A stretch of DNA of 7,546 bases, from positions 1-7,546 of the forward strand of contig CAJNBP010000025.1 in NCBI GenBank assembly GCA_905221035.1, read 5' to 3'. Every line of letters starts with the position of its first letter. Within the stretch, counting starts at the first letter, position 1. This stretch comes from a bacterium (GTDB taxonomy: Bacteria > Bacillota > Bacilli > Lactobacillales > Streptococcaceae). A program made the translations under genes and the position numbers. Positions 1 to 5,734 of the stretch are shown here, in pieces. The notes under the pieces are model-generated. The model was not told where the DNA came from and did not search any database. It worked only from the letters and a program-made list of their open reading frames with translations.

Positions 1-657
1 CGGAAAAGTAAGCTACCTTCCATCCCTAAAGAAGCTAAAAAAGGCCGTTCCTATGAGGATTTCCAAAACTATTTAGTCCTTAATCAACTAGACTCTTGGC
101 TGGAAATGGACACAGTTCTGGGCAGGATGGGAGGTAAAGTCCTACTCACCTTCAATTTATCTTTCTGTAACTTTATCTTCGCTAGGCTTCTGGATAATAA
201 AACTGCCCTTGAGGTTACCAAACACCTCTATGATATTAAGAACACTCTTCACCAAGCGGACAAAGATTTCTTCCAACTTTTTCCTGTCATCCTGACAGAT
301 AATGGTGGAGAGTTTGCCAGGGTCGATGATATCGAAATGGATGTGCGAGGAGAGAGTAAACTCTTCTTTTGTGATCCTAATCGCTCTGACCAGAAAGGGA
401 GAATTGAGAAAAATCACATACTGATTCGAGACATTCTACCTAAGGGAACTTCTTTTGATAACTTAACTCAAGAGGACATCAATCTCGTCTGTTCTCATGT
501 CAACAGTGTCAAACGTGCTGCTTTGAATGGAAAGTCAGCCTATGAGCTCTTTGCATTTACCTATGGTGGAGAAGAGATTCCTAAGCTTCTAGGTATTTCT
601 AAAATACCTGCAGAAGACGTCTGTCAGTCTTCTAAATTACTCCAACATAAGTTCTAA
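1..657 (+). CDS. IS30-family transposase, C-terminal part (5' end outside window)
   Basis: This is the catalytic half of a DDE transposase that would cut and join the ends of its own insertion sequence. The frame is open from base 1 to the TAA at 655-657 (218 residues), so the start and the N-terminal DNA-binding part lie upstream of the window; the ATG at 106 is internal. The three acidic residues are visible: Asp in EMDTVLG (codon 109-111), Asp in LTDNGGEF (298-300) and Glu in GRIEKNH (406-408), with 35 residues between the last two. The Glu is followed by LIRDILPKGTSF, which aligns with the LIRQYFPKG block typical of IS30. No frameshift or stop interrupts this part, so the element may be intact or only recently inactivated. 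Family assignment is firm from the motifs; the exact IS name is not known to me. Confidence 0.88.
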   Translation, partial: RKSKLPSIPKEAKKGRSYEDFQNYLVLNQLDSWLEMDTVLGRMGGKVLLTFNLSFCNFIFARLLDNKTALEVTKHLYDIKNTLHQADKDFFQLFPVILTDNGGEFARVDDIEMDVRGESKLFFCDPNRSDQKGRIEKNHILIRDILPKGTSFDNLTQEDINLVCSHVNSVKRAALNGKSAYELFAFTYGGEEIPKLLGISKIPAEDVCQSSKLLQHKF

Positions 658-716
658 AAATTAACCTTTAACCGCATTCAAACGTCTCACACTAACTTCC
701 ACCATAGCGGAACTTA

Positions 717-735
717 ATCTGAAACGCTTTCAGAT
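717..735. other. Perfect 8-bp hairpin with 3-nt loop
   Basis: ATCTGAAA (717-724) and TTTCAGAT (728-735) are exact reverse complements around the loop CGC. On the + strand a seven-T run follows only at 754-760, too far for a standard intrinsic terminator. It lies 60 nt past the transposase stop and may be part of the element's 3' end. Confidence 0.5.
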
Positions 736-803
736 GAGGGGATTTTGTGCGCTCTTTTTTTCGATTTATTTTGGCTACAAAAGCGATGAAATCAAGCATG
801 ATT

Positions 804-846
804 AAAACCAGTGGAACTTACCCTGACACGGATTTCCACTGGTTTT
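804..846. terminator. Bidirectional intrinsic terminator between IS30 and comX
   Basis: The arms at 804-816 and 834-846 are a perfect 13-bp inverted repeat (core CCAGTGGAA / TTCCACTGG) with a 17-nt loop. The outer pairs are A/T, so both strands end in a T tract: TTTTT on the + strand and TTTT on the minus strand. It can stop transcripts from the transposase side and from comX, whose stop codon is about 80 nt away. Part of the arm is shared with the motif cluster at 691-896. Confidence 0.72.
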
Positions 847-861
847 TAGGATTTTTATCAG

Positions 862-896
862 ACTAACTTCCACTTGGATTAGCAGTGGAACTTAGT
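862..896. repeat. 13-bp inverted repeat (one mismatch)
   Basis: ACTAACTTCCACT (862-874) faces AGTGGAACTTAGT (884-896) around a 9-nt spacer; the arms match at 12 of 13 positions. Neither strand has a T run directly after it, so it is not a good terminator. It could mark an IS end or a protein-binding palindrome downstream of comX. Confidence 0.5.
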
Positions 897-927
897 TTGG
901 GAATTTACCTTTTTTTTGCATAGCTTC

Positions 928-1407
928 TTACCGGCTACGGATATCAAACTCTTTAAACACAATACGCAAGTCCCTTAAGACTCTTTGACGCCCTCTGAAG
1001 CGTTCATTTCTTAAGACGCGTTCTAACTCTTCTTGTTGCTCTTTACTTTGTTTGCTTCTATAATCTCTTAGTGTCTCATGAAAGAGATAATAATCGTCTA
1101 ACCATAGACCTCCCTCTCCTATACGATGACTAATTTCACCCACTTCTTCATAAACCTCTTTATCATATCTTCGTTTGTTACTTTCTTGTTTACGGAGATA
1201 ATCTAGAATTCGATTTCGAAACTTGGTTTTGAAATATTTCCTTAAACGAGGGATATCTTCTACTAGCTCCTCTTCTCTACTGATCAATTCATGTAAGCAG
1301 ATCATTCCCTCTTGATCCCAGTCCGATAACTCCCATAAATGAAGATAGTATTCCTTTCTACACTTGTATACAATTCCTTGGACTTCTTCATACAATTCTT
1401 TAAGCAT
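928..1407 (-). CDS. comX: ComX (SigX), competence-specific sigma factor
   Basis: ComX is the alternative sigma factor made briefly after the competence-stimulating peptide signal. It directs RNA polymerase to late competence genes for DNA uptake and recombination, which carry a TACGAATA-like com-box. I recognised the 159-residue product by its match to pneumococcal ComX: start MLKELYEEVQG, the HLWELSDWDQEGM block, the basic FKTKFRNRILDYLRKQ stretch (about residues 60-75, sigma region 2-like), and a basic C-terminal part ending in RGRQRVLRDLRIVFKEF (sigma region 4-like). Length is full for the family. The ATG at 1407 is supported by a strong ribosome binding site (AAAGGGGAAG) just upstream. 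It lies downstream of nusG in the same direction but is separated by a terminator and has its own ComE-type site. Pneumococci usually carry two comX copies; by its neighbours this one corresponds to the copy beside nusG. Confidence 0.95.
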   Translation of the reverse strand: MLKELYEEVQGIVYKCRKEYYLHLWELSDWDQEGMICLHELISREEELVEDIPRLRKYFKTKFRNRILDYLRKQESNKRRYDKEVYEEVGEISHRIGEGGLWLDDYYLFHETLRDYRSKQSKEQQEELERVLRNERFRGRQRVLRDLRIVFKEFDIRSR

Positions 1408-1410
1408 AAT

Positions 1411-1434
1411 CTTCCCCTTTCTGTTTACAGTCTA
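1411..1434 (-). promoter_or_regulatory. comX ribosome binding site and candidate -10
   Basis: The minus strand shows AAAGGGGAAG a few bases before the ATG. A candidate extended -10, TGT followed by TAGACT (hexamer at 1429-1434, 4 of 6 matches to TATAAT), lies 32 nt downstream of the proximal ComE repeat. There is no good -35, as expected for an activator-dependent promoter. The -10 choice is inference. Confidence 0.5.
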
Positions 1435-1466
1435 ACAGATTCAGAAACACTTTTGGCACATTTCAT

Positions 1467-1497
1467 CCATTCTGCACCCTTTAGCTCCTCAACTGCA
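1467..1497 (-). promoter_or_regulatory. ComE-type direct repeat upstream of comX
   Basis: Read on the minus strand, two related decamers occur: TGCAGTTGAG (1488-1497) and TGCAGAATGG (1467-1476). Their starts are 21 bp apart, two helical turns. Phosphorylated ComE is known to bind 9-10 bp direct repeats of the CAGTTGAG type separated by about 12 bp ahead of comCDE and comX. The repeats, spacing and position all fit, so this is the likely site where the peptide signal turns on comX. Confidence 0.8.
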
Positions 1498-1524
1498 CAA
1501 AAAAGAGAGGGCTTGCCTCTCTTT
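1498..1524 (-). terminator. Intrinsic terminator of the rpmG-secE-nusG operon
   Basis: Arms 1502-1510 and 1516-1524 form a perfect 9-bp inverted repeat (core GAGAGG / CCTCTC) with a 5-nt loop. On the minus strand it ends in a TTTTTT tract. The hairpin begins 3 nt after the nusG stop codon, and its T tract ends within a few bases of the distal ComE repeat of comX. Confidence 0.85.
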
Positions 1525-1527
1525 GGG

Positions 1528-2064
1528 TTATAATTCTGCAATTTGGTTTAGGTTTACTTCTGCAACTGTGTCATTACCAAACATAGAGATAATCATCTTC
1601 ACTTTATTGTTATCAATTTCTGTAATCTTACCAGTATAATCTGCAAAGGCACCATCAATAATACGTACAGTTTGACCAACTTCAACATCGATATCAAACT
1701 CTTGTACGGTTTGTCCCATAGAAACCAAGATATCACGGATTTCTTGTTCCAATAATGGAGTTGGTTTTGATCTATTTCCGTGAGATCCAACGAATCCTGT
1801 AACGTTTGGTGTGTTTCGAACAACAAACCAAGCTTCATCTGTCATGACCATTTCTACAAGAACATAACCTGGAAAGCGATTTTCTTCTACTTCTTTTCTC
1901 TTTCCATTTTTTTCAACTTGCACTGTTTGTGTTGGAATTTCAACGCGTAGAATATTATCCAACATATTGTAGGTTTGTGCACGTTGTAATAGATTTTCTT
2001 TTACCTTATTTTCATAACCAGAATAAGTTTGTAAAACAAACCACCCTTTATCAAAACTATCCAT
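1528..2064 (-). CDS. nusG: Transcription termination/antitermination factor NusG
   Basis: NusG binds RNA polymerase during elongation, affects pausing and links transcription to translation and Rho-type events. The 178-residue product has the NGN domain first (about residues 7-110, with RFPGYVLVE at 63-71 and NTPNVTGFVG at 84-93) and a C-terminal KOW domain (about 128-178, VRIIDGAFADYTGKI at 133-147). Length is normal for Gram-positive NusG. I chose the ATG at 2064 over an in-frame ATG at 2079 because AAAGGA lies at a proper distance before it, overlapping the upstream extension; the first residues MDSFDKGWFV also fit the family start. It is the last gene of the rpmG-secE-nusG operon, 54 nt after secE, and is followed at once by a terminator. 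Confidence 0.96.
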   Translation of the reverse strand: MDSFDKGWFVLQTYSGYENKVKENLLQRAQTYNMLDNILRVEIPTQTVQVEKNGKRKEVEENRFPGYVLVEMVMTDEAWFVVRNTPNVTGFVGSHGNRSKPTPLLEQEIRDILVSMGQTVQEFDIDVEVGQTVRIIDGAFADYTGKITEIDNNKVKMIISMFGNDTVAEVNLNQIAEL

Positions 2065-2118
2065 GATATTTCCTTTCATAAATAGAAGATTTCTAGTGTA
2101 ATTAACTCCACTAACCTT

Positions 2119-2295
2119 CTAAAAAATGTTAATAAATCGAATCAAACCTGAAACAATCAACTGGTCAAAAATGTAAATAATTATTACAAAGAAAGCTGTG
2201 TATTCCATGATAGAACGAAAATCTCTCCAGCTTTCCTTGCGAGTTGGCCATGTTGTGTCTTTAAGAAGTCTAAAAATATCTCCAATAAAACGCAT
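2119..2295 (-). CDS. secE: Preprotein translocase subunit SecE
   Basis: SecE is the small membrane subunit that clamps SecY in the SecYEG protein-export channel. I translated this 58-residue protein by hand, since it is short: it starts MRFIGDIFRLLKDTTWPTRK, where the TWPTRKE block is the SecE signature, followed by a single membrane segment (about residues 32-52) and a short tail. This is the minimal single-helix form usual in Gram-positive bacteria. The ATG at 2295 is preceded by AGGAG about 7 nt upstream. It starts 9 nt after the rpmG stop and precedes nusG by 54 nt; secE next to nusG is one of the most conserved bacterial gene pairs. Confidence 0.95.
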   Translation of the reverse strand: MRFIGDIFRLLKDTTWPTRKESWRDFRSIMEYTAFFVIIIYIFDQLIVSGLIRFINIF

Positions 2296-2304
2296 CGCTC
2301 TCTC

Positions 2305-2457
2305 CTATCTCGTTTCTCTATGTGTAGTGTACTTGCCACAATGCTTACAAAATTTATTTACTTCTAGTCGTGTAGGCTTGGGGTTTCCACTGATCTTGAT
2401 TGAATAGTTTCTAGAACCACAAACCGCACAAGCTAGGCTTGCTTTTTTTAGTGCCAT
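2305..2457 (-). CDS. rpmG: 50S ribosomal protein L33 (zinc-binding form)
   Basis: L33 is a small protein of the large ribosomal subunit. The 50-residue product, translated by hand, starts [18 protein letters not shown] and carries two CxxC pairs (Cys10/Cys13 and Cys37/Cys40), which make it the zinc-binding 'C+' type of L33; many Firmicutes also hold zinc-free paralogues. The ATG at 2457 follows GGAGG with a short 4-nt spacing. It is the first gene of the rpmG-secE-nusG operon, with a consensus promoter directly ahead of it, and lies 52 nt downstream of pbp2a. Confidence 0.94.
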   Translation of the reverse strand: MALKKASLACAVCGSRNYSIKISGNPKPTRLEVNKFCKHCGKYTTHRETR

Positions 2458-2475
2458 AACGCCTCCATCTTATCT

Positions 2476-2504
2476 ATTATAACAAGAAAGCTAGGCTTTG
2501 ACAA
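2476..2504 (-). promoter_or_regulatory. Promoter of rpmG-secE-nusG
   Basis: On the minus strand a TTGTCA -35 (2499-2504) and a TATAAT -10 (2476-2481) are separated by exactly 17 bp, and TGT precedes the -10 as an extended element. The expected start near 2469 leaves a leader of about 12 nt holding the GGAGG site. The -35 begins 5 nt past the pbp2a stop, and I see no terminator between, so read-through from pbp2a could add to expression. Confidence 0.85.
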
Positions 2505-2509
2505 GCATC

Positions 2510-4705
2510 TTAGCGAAATAGATTGACTACCGAATCCCATATTGTTTGAGCTTTTTCCTTAATCTTAGCATCCGAGATAGCCCGACTAGCCTCATCTACT
2601 AGACTTTGCGCACGTCCTCGAATATCAGACAAATTATCATCTATCTGGCTATTATCATTGGTTTGTACTTGTCTTTTTGTGTTAGCTGGTGCAATTCCAT
2701 TTTGCTTATAAGCATTTTCAACTGTAAAGGTACTTCCTGGCGTATAAGGTAGAATGGTATTTGCAATATTCCTAAAGACATGAGCTGCACCATTTGAAGT
2801 AGATCCTGCTAGATAGTGATTTTCATCAGTGGTCGGAAAACCAAGCCAGTGACTAATCACTACATCTGGAGTATAACCAATTACCCACTGATCACTTGTG
2901 TATTCAGGATTAAAAACAGCTTCAGTTGTCCCAGTTTTCCCTGCCATGACATAGTCTGCAGGCGATGAGCTAATACCCGTTCCATTGGTGAATGTCCCCA
3001 ACATCATACTGGTCATCTTGTCAGCTACAGACTTATCAATCACCCGTTTTTGTGAATTTTTATGGCTTGCAATAACCTGCCCACTAGCATTTTCAATTCG
3101 ACTAATAAAATGAGCTTCAGGCATTAAACCTTCATTGGCAAAGGTAGCATATGCTTGAGCCATTTGCAGAGGATTGGTTTCAACACCGCTTCCCAAGGCG
3201 ACACCAAGAACACGGTCGACTTTTTCCATGTTGAGTCCAAACTTTTCGCCTGCTTCAAAAGCCTTATCAATACCCAAATCATTAACAGTAGCAACAGCCG
3301 GTAGATTAAGCGATTCTGCCAAGGCTTGATACATGGGAACTTCTCGACTCTTTTTGATTCCTGCATAGTTATCTACCTTATAGCTGTCATACTTCATGGT
3401 ATGGTTATCCAAGAGCTTATTCAAAGCCCAACCTGCCTCAACTGCTGGCGTATAAACAACTAAAGGCTTAATTGTAGAGCCAGGGCTACGTTTTGATTGA
3501 GTTGCATAGTTGAAATTCCGGAATCCAGTTTTATCATTGTCAGCAACTTGACCGACAACTCCACGAACTCCTCCTGTTTTCGGTTCGAGAGCGACACTTC
3601 CTGATTGAGCAAATGTTCCATCCTCTGCCCTCGGAAATAGCGATGTATTTTCATAGACAACCTGCATATTTGCTTGGTAGTTTTGATCCAACTCTGTATA
3701 AATGCGGTAGCCATTATTGACAATTTCTTCCTCTGTTAGATTATACTTAGACACAGCTTCATTAACCACCGCATCAAAGTAAGAAGGATAGCGGTAATCT
3801 GAGATTTTTCCTTCATACTTATCGTGCAATTGCGAAGTCATATCAACTTCTGCAGCTTCGGTTTCTTGGTTTTTATCAATATATCCTGCTGCAACCATAT
3901 TTTGTAAGACAGTGTCGCGACGATTAGTCGAATCTTGTACGGAATTCAAAGGATTATACAGTTCCGGCCCTTTGAGCATCCCTGCCAGAGTCGCAGCTTG
4001 ATCCAAACTCACTTCTGATGCAGAAACTCCAAAGTATTTCTTACTCGCATCTTCTACACCCCACACACCATTTCCAAAATAGGCATTGTTAAGGTACATG
4101 GTTAGGATCTGATCCTTGCTATATTTTTTAGTCAATTCTAAAGCCAAGAAAAATTCTTTCGCTTTTCTCTCAACAGTTTGATCCTGCGACAGATAGGCAT
4201 TTTTAGCCAGCTGTTGGGTAATAGTAGAACCACCACCTGAACGACCAGCAGTTACAATAGCCAAGAAGAAACGACCATAGTTAATCCCGTCATTTTTATA
4301 AAAAGAACGGTCTTCTGTCGCAATAACGGCATTCTGCAAATTTTTACTGATATCAGTCAATTCAACATAAGTTCCTTTTTGACCAGACAAGGCACCAGCC
4401 TCCTTTTCTTCACGGTCAAAAATGAGAGTTCGAGTTTTCAAGGCATTTTGCAAATCATTGACATTGGTTGACTTGGCTACAGCAAACAAATAGGTTCCAA
4501 CTAGCAAGCCTGCACTCAAACCTAGTATAAGGACAATCTTTGTTAGATGATAGCGACGCCAGAATTTTCGAATCGGACCCACTTGGGCTAATTTTTTTCG
4601 ATCACTGCGAGAACGACGCAAGCTAGTAGACCCAAAATCCTCTGATTCACTTGTTTCTTTTTTAAAAAGAGAAAGAAATTTCTCAAATAATTTATCTAAT
4701 TTCAT
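2510..4705 (-). CDS. pbp2a: Class A penicillin-binding protein 2a (bifunctional peptidoglycan synthase)
   Basis: This enzyme polymerises lipid II into glycan strands and cross-links them on the outer face of the membrane; it is a beta-lactam target. The 731 residues equal the pneumococcal PBP2a length. A basic cytoplasmic tail (1-55) precedes one membrane helix (about 56-78). The GT51 glycosyltransferase domain shows ATEDRSFY with catalytic Glu131, then GGSTITQQLAKNAYL from 158 and the ELTKKYSKDQILTMYLN block near 190-206. The transpeptidase domain has all three active-site motifs: STIK with Ser410, SLN at 465-467 and KTGT at 590-593. The tail after about 665 is polar, then ends in an amphipathic helix (about 693-731). 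In pneumococcus PBP2a is activated by the membrane protein MacP, which is not in this window. All motifs are present and I see no disruption. The ATG at 4705 has no ribosome binding site but sits six bases after a -10 box. Confidence 0.96.
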   Translation of the reverse strand: MKLDKLFEKFLSLFKKETSESEDFGSTSLRRSRSDRKKLAQVGPIRKFWRRYHLTKIVLILGLSAGLLVGTYLFAVAKSTNVNDLQNALKTRTLIFDREEKEAGALSGQKGTYVELTDISKNLQNAVIATEDRSFYKNDGINYGRFFLAIVTAGRSGGGSTITQQLAKNAYLSQDQTVERKAKEFFLALELTKKYSKDQILTMYLNNAYFGNGVWGVEDASKKYFGVSASEVSLDQAATLAGMLKGPELYNPLNSVQDSTNRRDTVLQNMVAAGYIDKNQETEAAEVDMTSQLHDKYEGKISDYRYPSYFDAVVNEAVSKYNLTEEEIVNNGYRIYTELDQNYQANMQVVYENTSLFPRAEDGTFAQSGSVALEPKTGGVRGVVGQVADNDKTGFRNFNYATQSKRSPGSTIKPLVVYTPAVEAGWALNKLLDNHTMKYDSYKVDNYAGIKKSREVPMYQALAESLNLPAVATVNDLGIDKAFEAGEKFGLNMEKVDRVLGVALGSGVETNPLQMAQAYATFANEGLMPEAHFISRIENASGQVIASHKNSQKRVIDKSVADKMTSMMLGTFTNGTGISSSPADYVMAGKTGTTEAVFNPEYTSDQWVIGYTPDVVISHWLGFPTTDENHYLAGSTSNGAAHVFRNIANTILPYTPGSTFTVENAYKQNGIAPANTKRQVQTNDNSQIDDNLSDIRGRAQSLVDEASRAISDAKIKEKAQTIWDSVVNLFR

Positions 4706-4711
4706 GCGTTT

Positions 4712-4740
4712 ATTTTATCATCTTCGTCATAGGAAGACAA
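4712..4740 (-). promoter_or_regulatory. pbp2a promoter, possibly giving a leaderless mRNA
   Basis: On the minus strand a TTGTCT -35 (4735-4740), a 17-bp spacer and an extended -10 TGA-TAAAAT (hexamer 4712-4717) are followed by six bases and then the ATG at 4705. Transcription would start at or next to the A of the start codon, and no Shine-Dalgarno sequence is visible. The leaderless reading is inference from spacing. Confidence 0.65.
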
Positions 4741-4776
4741 GAATTTTGCTATTTCCTATCCAAATAGGGCTTTTTT

Positions 4777-4785
4777 TGTTACAAT
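4777..4785 (+). promoter_or_regulatory. Extended -10 of the pseudouridine synthase gene, possibly leaderless
   Basis: TGT-TACAAT (hexamer 4780-4785) lies six bases before the ATG at 4792. The -35 position at 17-bp spacing (4757-4762, TATCCA) is poor, so the TG extension would be the main contact. No ribosome binding site is seen upstream of the ATG. Confidence 0.6.
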
Positions 4786-4791
4786 ATCTGT

Positions 4792-5667
4792 ATGAAATTC
4801 ACATTTACATTACCAGACTCTCTACCTCAAATGACAGTAAAGCAATTACTAGAGGAACAACTCCTCATCCCTAGAAAAATCCGTCATTTTTTGAGAATCA
4901 AGAAACACATTTTGATTAATCAGCGAGAAGTTCATTGGAACGAGATGGTAAGTCCTGGAGATGTTTGCCAGTTGACTTTTGACGAGGAAGATTATCCCAA
5001 AAAGGAAATTCCTTGGGGCAATCCTGACCTCGTTCAAGAGGTTTATCAAGATCAACACTTGATTATTGTAAACAAACCCGAGGGGATGAAAACGCATGGT
5101 AATCAGCCAAACGAAATTGCCCTTCTTAACCATGTCAGTGCCTATATTGGCCAAACCTGCTATGTCGTTCATCGTCTGGACATGGAAACCAGTGGTTTAG
5201 TTCTCTTTGCCAAAAATCCTTTTATCCTGCCCATTCTCAATCGCTTATTGGAGAAAAAAGAGATTTCTAGAGAATATTGGGCACTCGTTGACGGAAATAT
5301 CAGCAGCAAAGAACTTGTTTTCAAAGACAAAATCGGACGTGATCGCCATGATCGCAGAAAACGAGTAGTTGATACAAAAAATGGCCAATATGCCGAAACG
5401 CATGTAAGCAGATTAAAGCAATTCTCAAACAAAACTTCCTTGGTTCGTTGCAAACTAAAGACAGGGCGAACCCATCAGATTCGTGTGCACCTTTCACATC
5501 ATAACTTCCCTATTTTAGGCGACCCTCTCTATAATAGTAAATCAAAAACAAGTCGGCTTATGCTCCACGCCTTTCGACTGTCCTTTACCCATCCGCTTAC
5601 TCTAGAGAAATTAAGCTTCACTACCCTATCAGATACTTTTGAAAAAGAATTAAAAAAGAATGGATGA
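4792..5667 (+). CDS. RluA/RluD-family RNA pseudouridine synthase
   Basis: The enzyme converts chosen uridines to pseudouridine, probably in 23S rRNA. The 291-residue product has an N-terminal S4-like RNA-binding region (about 14-65, LRIKKHILINQREV), then the synthase domain: NKPEGM at 94-99, the catalytic HRLDMETSGLVLFAK block with Asp130, EYWALVDG at 161-168, and KTGRTHQIRVH at 223-233 followed by GDPLYN. These are all hallmarks of the RluA family. The target uridines cannot be read from the sequence, so I give no symbol; family annotations often call such proteins RluD-like. It is transcribed away from pbp2a and towards gap, as a single gene between its own promoter and terminator. The TGA stop lies inside the left arm of the terminator hairpin. 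The start at 4792 has no ribosome binding site but is placed directly behind a -10 box. Confidence 0.92.
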   Translation: MKFTFTLPDSLPQMTVKQLLEEQLLIPRKIRHFLRIKKHILINQREVHWNEMVSPGDVCQLTFDEEDYPKKEIPWGNPDLVQEVYQDQHLIIVNKPEGMKTHGNQPNEIALLNHVSAYIGQTCYVVHRLDMETSGLVLFAKNPFILPILNRLLEKKEISREYWALVDGNISSKELVFKDKIGRDRHDRRKRVVDTKNGQYAETHVSRLKQFSNKTSLVRCKLKTGRTHQIRVHLSHHNFPILGDPLYNSKSKTSRLMLHAFRLSFTHPLTLEKLSFTTLSDTFEKELKKNG

Positions 5668-5684
5668 TAGCGTCATCCATTTTT
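5659..5684 (+). terminator. Intrinsic terminator of the pseudouridine synthase gene
   Basis: Arms 5659-5667 (AATGGATGA) and 5673-5681 (TCATCCATT) are a perfect 9-bp inverted repeat with a 5-nt loop, followed by a T run to 5684. The left arm contains the last codons and the TGA stop of the gene. Confidence 0.78.
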
Positions 5685-5692
5685 AAATATTT

Positions 5693-5721
5693 AAAAAGCA
5701 AGACCAACGGCCTTGCTTTTT
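5693..5721. terminator. Bidirectional terminator shared with gap
   Basis: Arms 5693-5702 (AAAAAGCAAG) and 5712-5721 (CTTGCTTTTT) form a perfect 10-bp inverted repeat with a 9-nt loop. The A/T ends give a T tract on each strand. It ends 13 nt past the gap stop, so it is the likely gap terminator and a back-up for the convergent gene. Confidence 0.85.
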
Positions 5722-5734
5722 ATCGACTCATGAA

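Larger units (their letters stand above)
691..896. repeat. Cluster of direct and inverted copies of a TAAGTTCCACTG-like motif
   Basis: The 12-mer ACTAACTTCCAC occurs identically at 691-702 and 862-873. The 12-mer CAGTGGAACTTA, close to its reverse complement, occurs identically at 809-820 and 883-894, and a variant (GCGGAACTTA) lies at 707-716. A sixth half copy, TTTCCACTGG, is at 833-842. Two of these pairs face each other around short spacers (691-716 and 862-896). Such facing half-sites could be remnants of IS termini or of a small non-autonomous element. No database comparison was possible, so the origin is open. Confidence 0.6.
658..927. other. Non-coding stretch between IS30 transposase and comX
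   Basis: I see no convincing gene in this 270-bp stretch. It holds a short perfect hairpin, a strong bidirectional terminator, a 13-bp imperfect inverted repeat and several scattered copies of one short motif, each listed separately. The right end of the IS30 element should lie somewhere in here, but the left end is outside the window so the terminal inverted repeat cannot be matched. An eight-T run at 910-917 lies just beyond the comX stop; in the comX direction it reads as A, so it is not part of a comX terminator. Confidence 0.6.

Noticed and set aside
1339..1533. 64-codon + strand frame over the comX start and ComE site
   Set aside because: It covers the comX control region and the nusG terminator in antisense; the product has no recognisable features.
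2065..2079. Upstream ATG adding five residues to NusG
   Set aside because: The ribosome binding site AAAGGA falls inside this extension and serves the ATG at 2064; the resulting 178 residues fit the family.
2084..2120. Hairpin in the secE-nusG gap (AGAAG/CTTCT outer and TAGTG/CACTA inner pairs)
   Set aside because: The stem is interrupted by an internal loop and has no T tract on the minus strand, so it is not a terminator; a processing or stability role cannot be shown from sequence.
2198..2407. 69-codon + strand frame across secE and rpmG
   Set aside because: It is antisense to two clearly recognised small genes with their own ribosome binding sites; no independent support.
3124..3723. 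Out-of-frame minus-strand open frames inside pbp2a
   Set aside because: They overlap conserved transpeptidase codons in another frame and resemble no family.
4748..4770. Short hairpin with a T run upstream of the pseudouridine synthase
   Set aside because: The 5-6 bp stem options compete with each other, and the site lies between divergent starts where no terminator is needed; the T run is better explained as promoter spacer.
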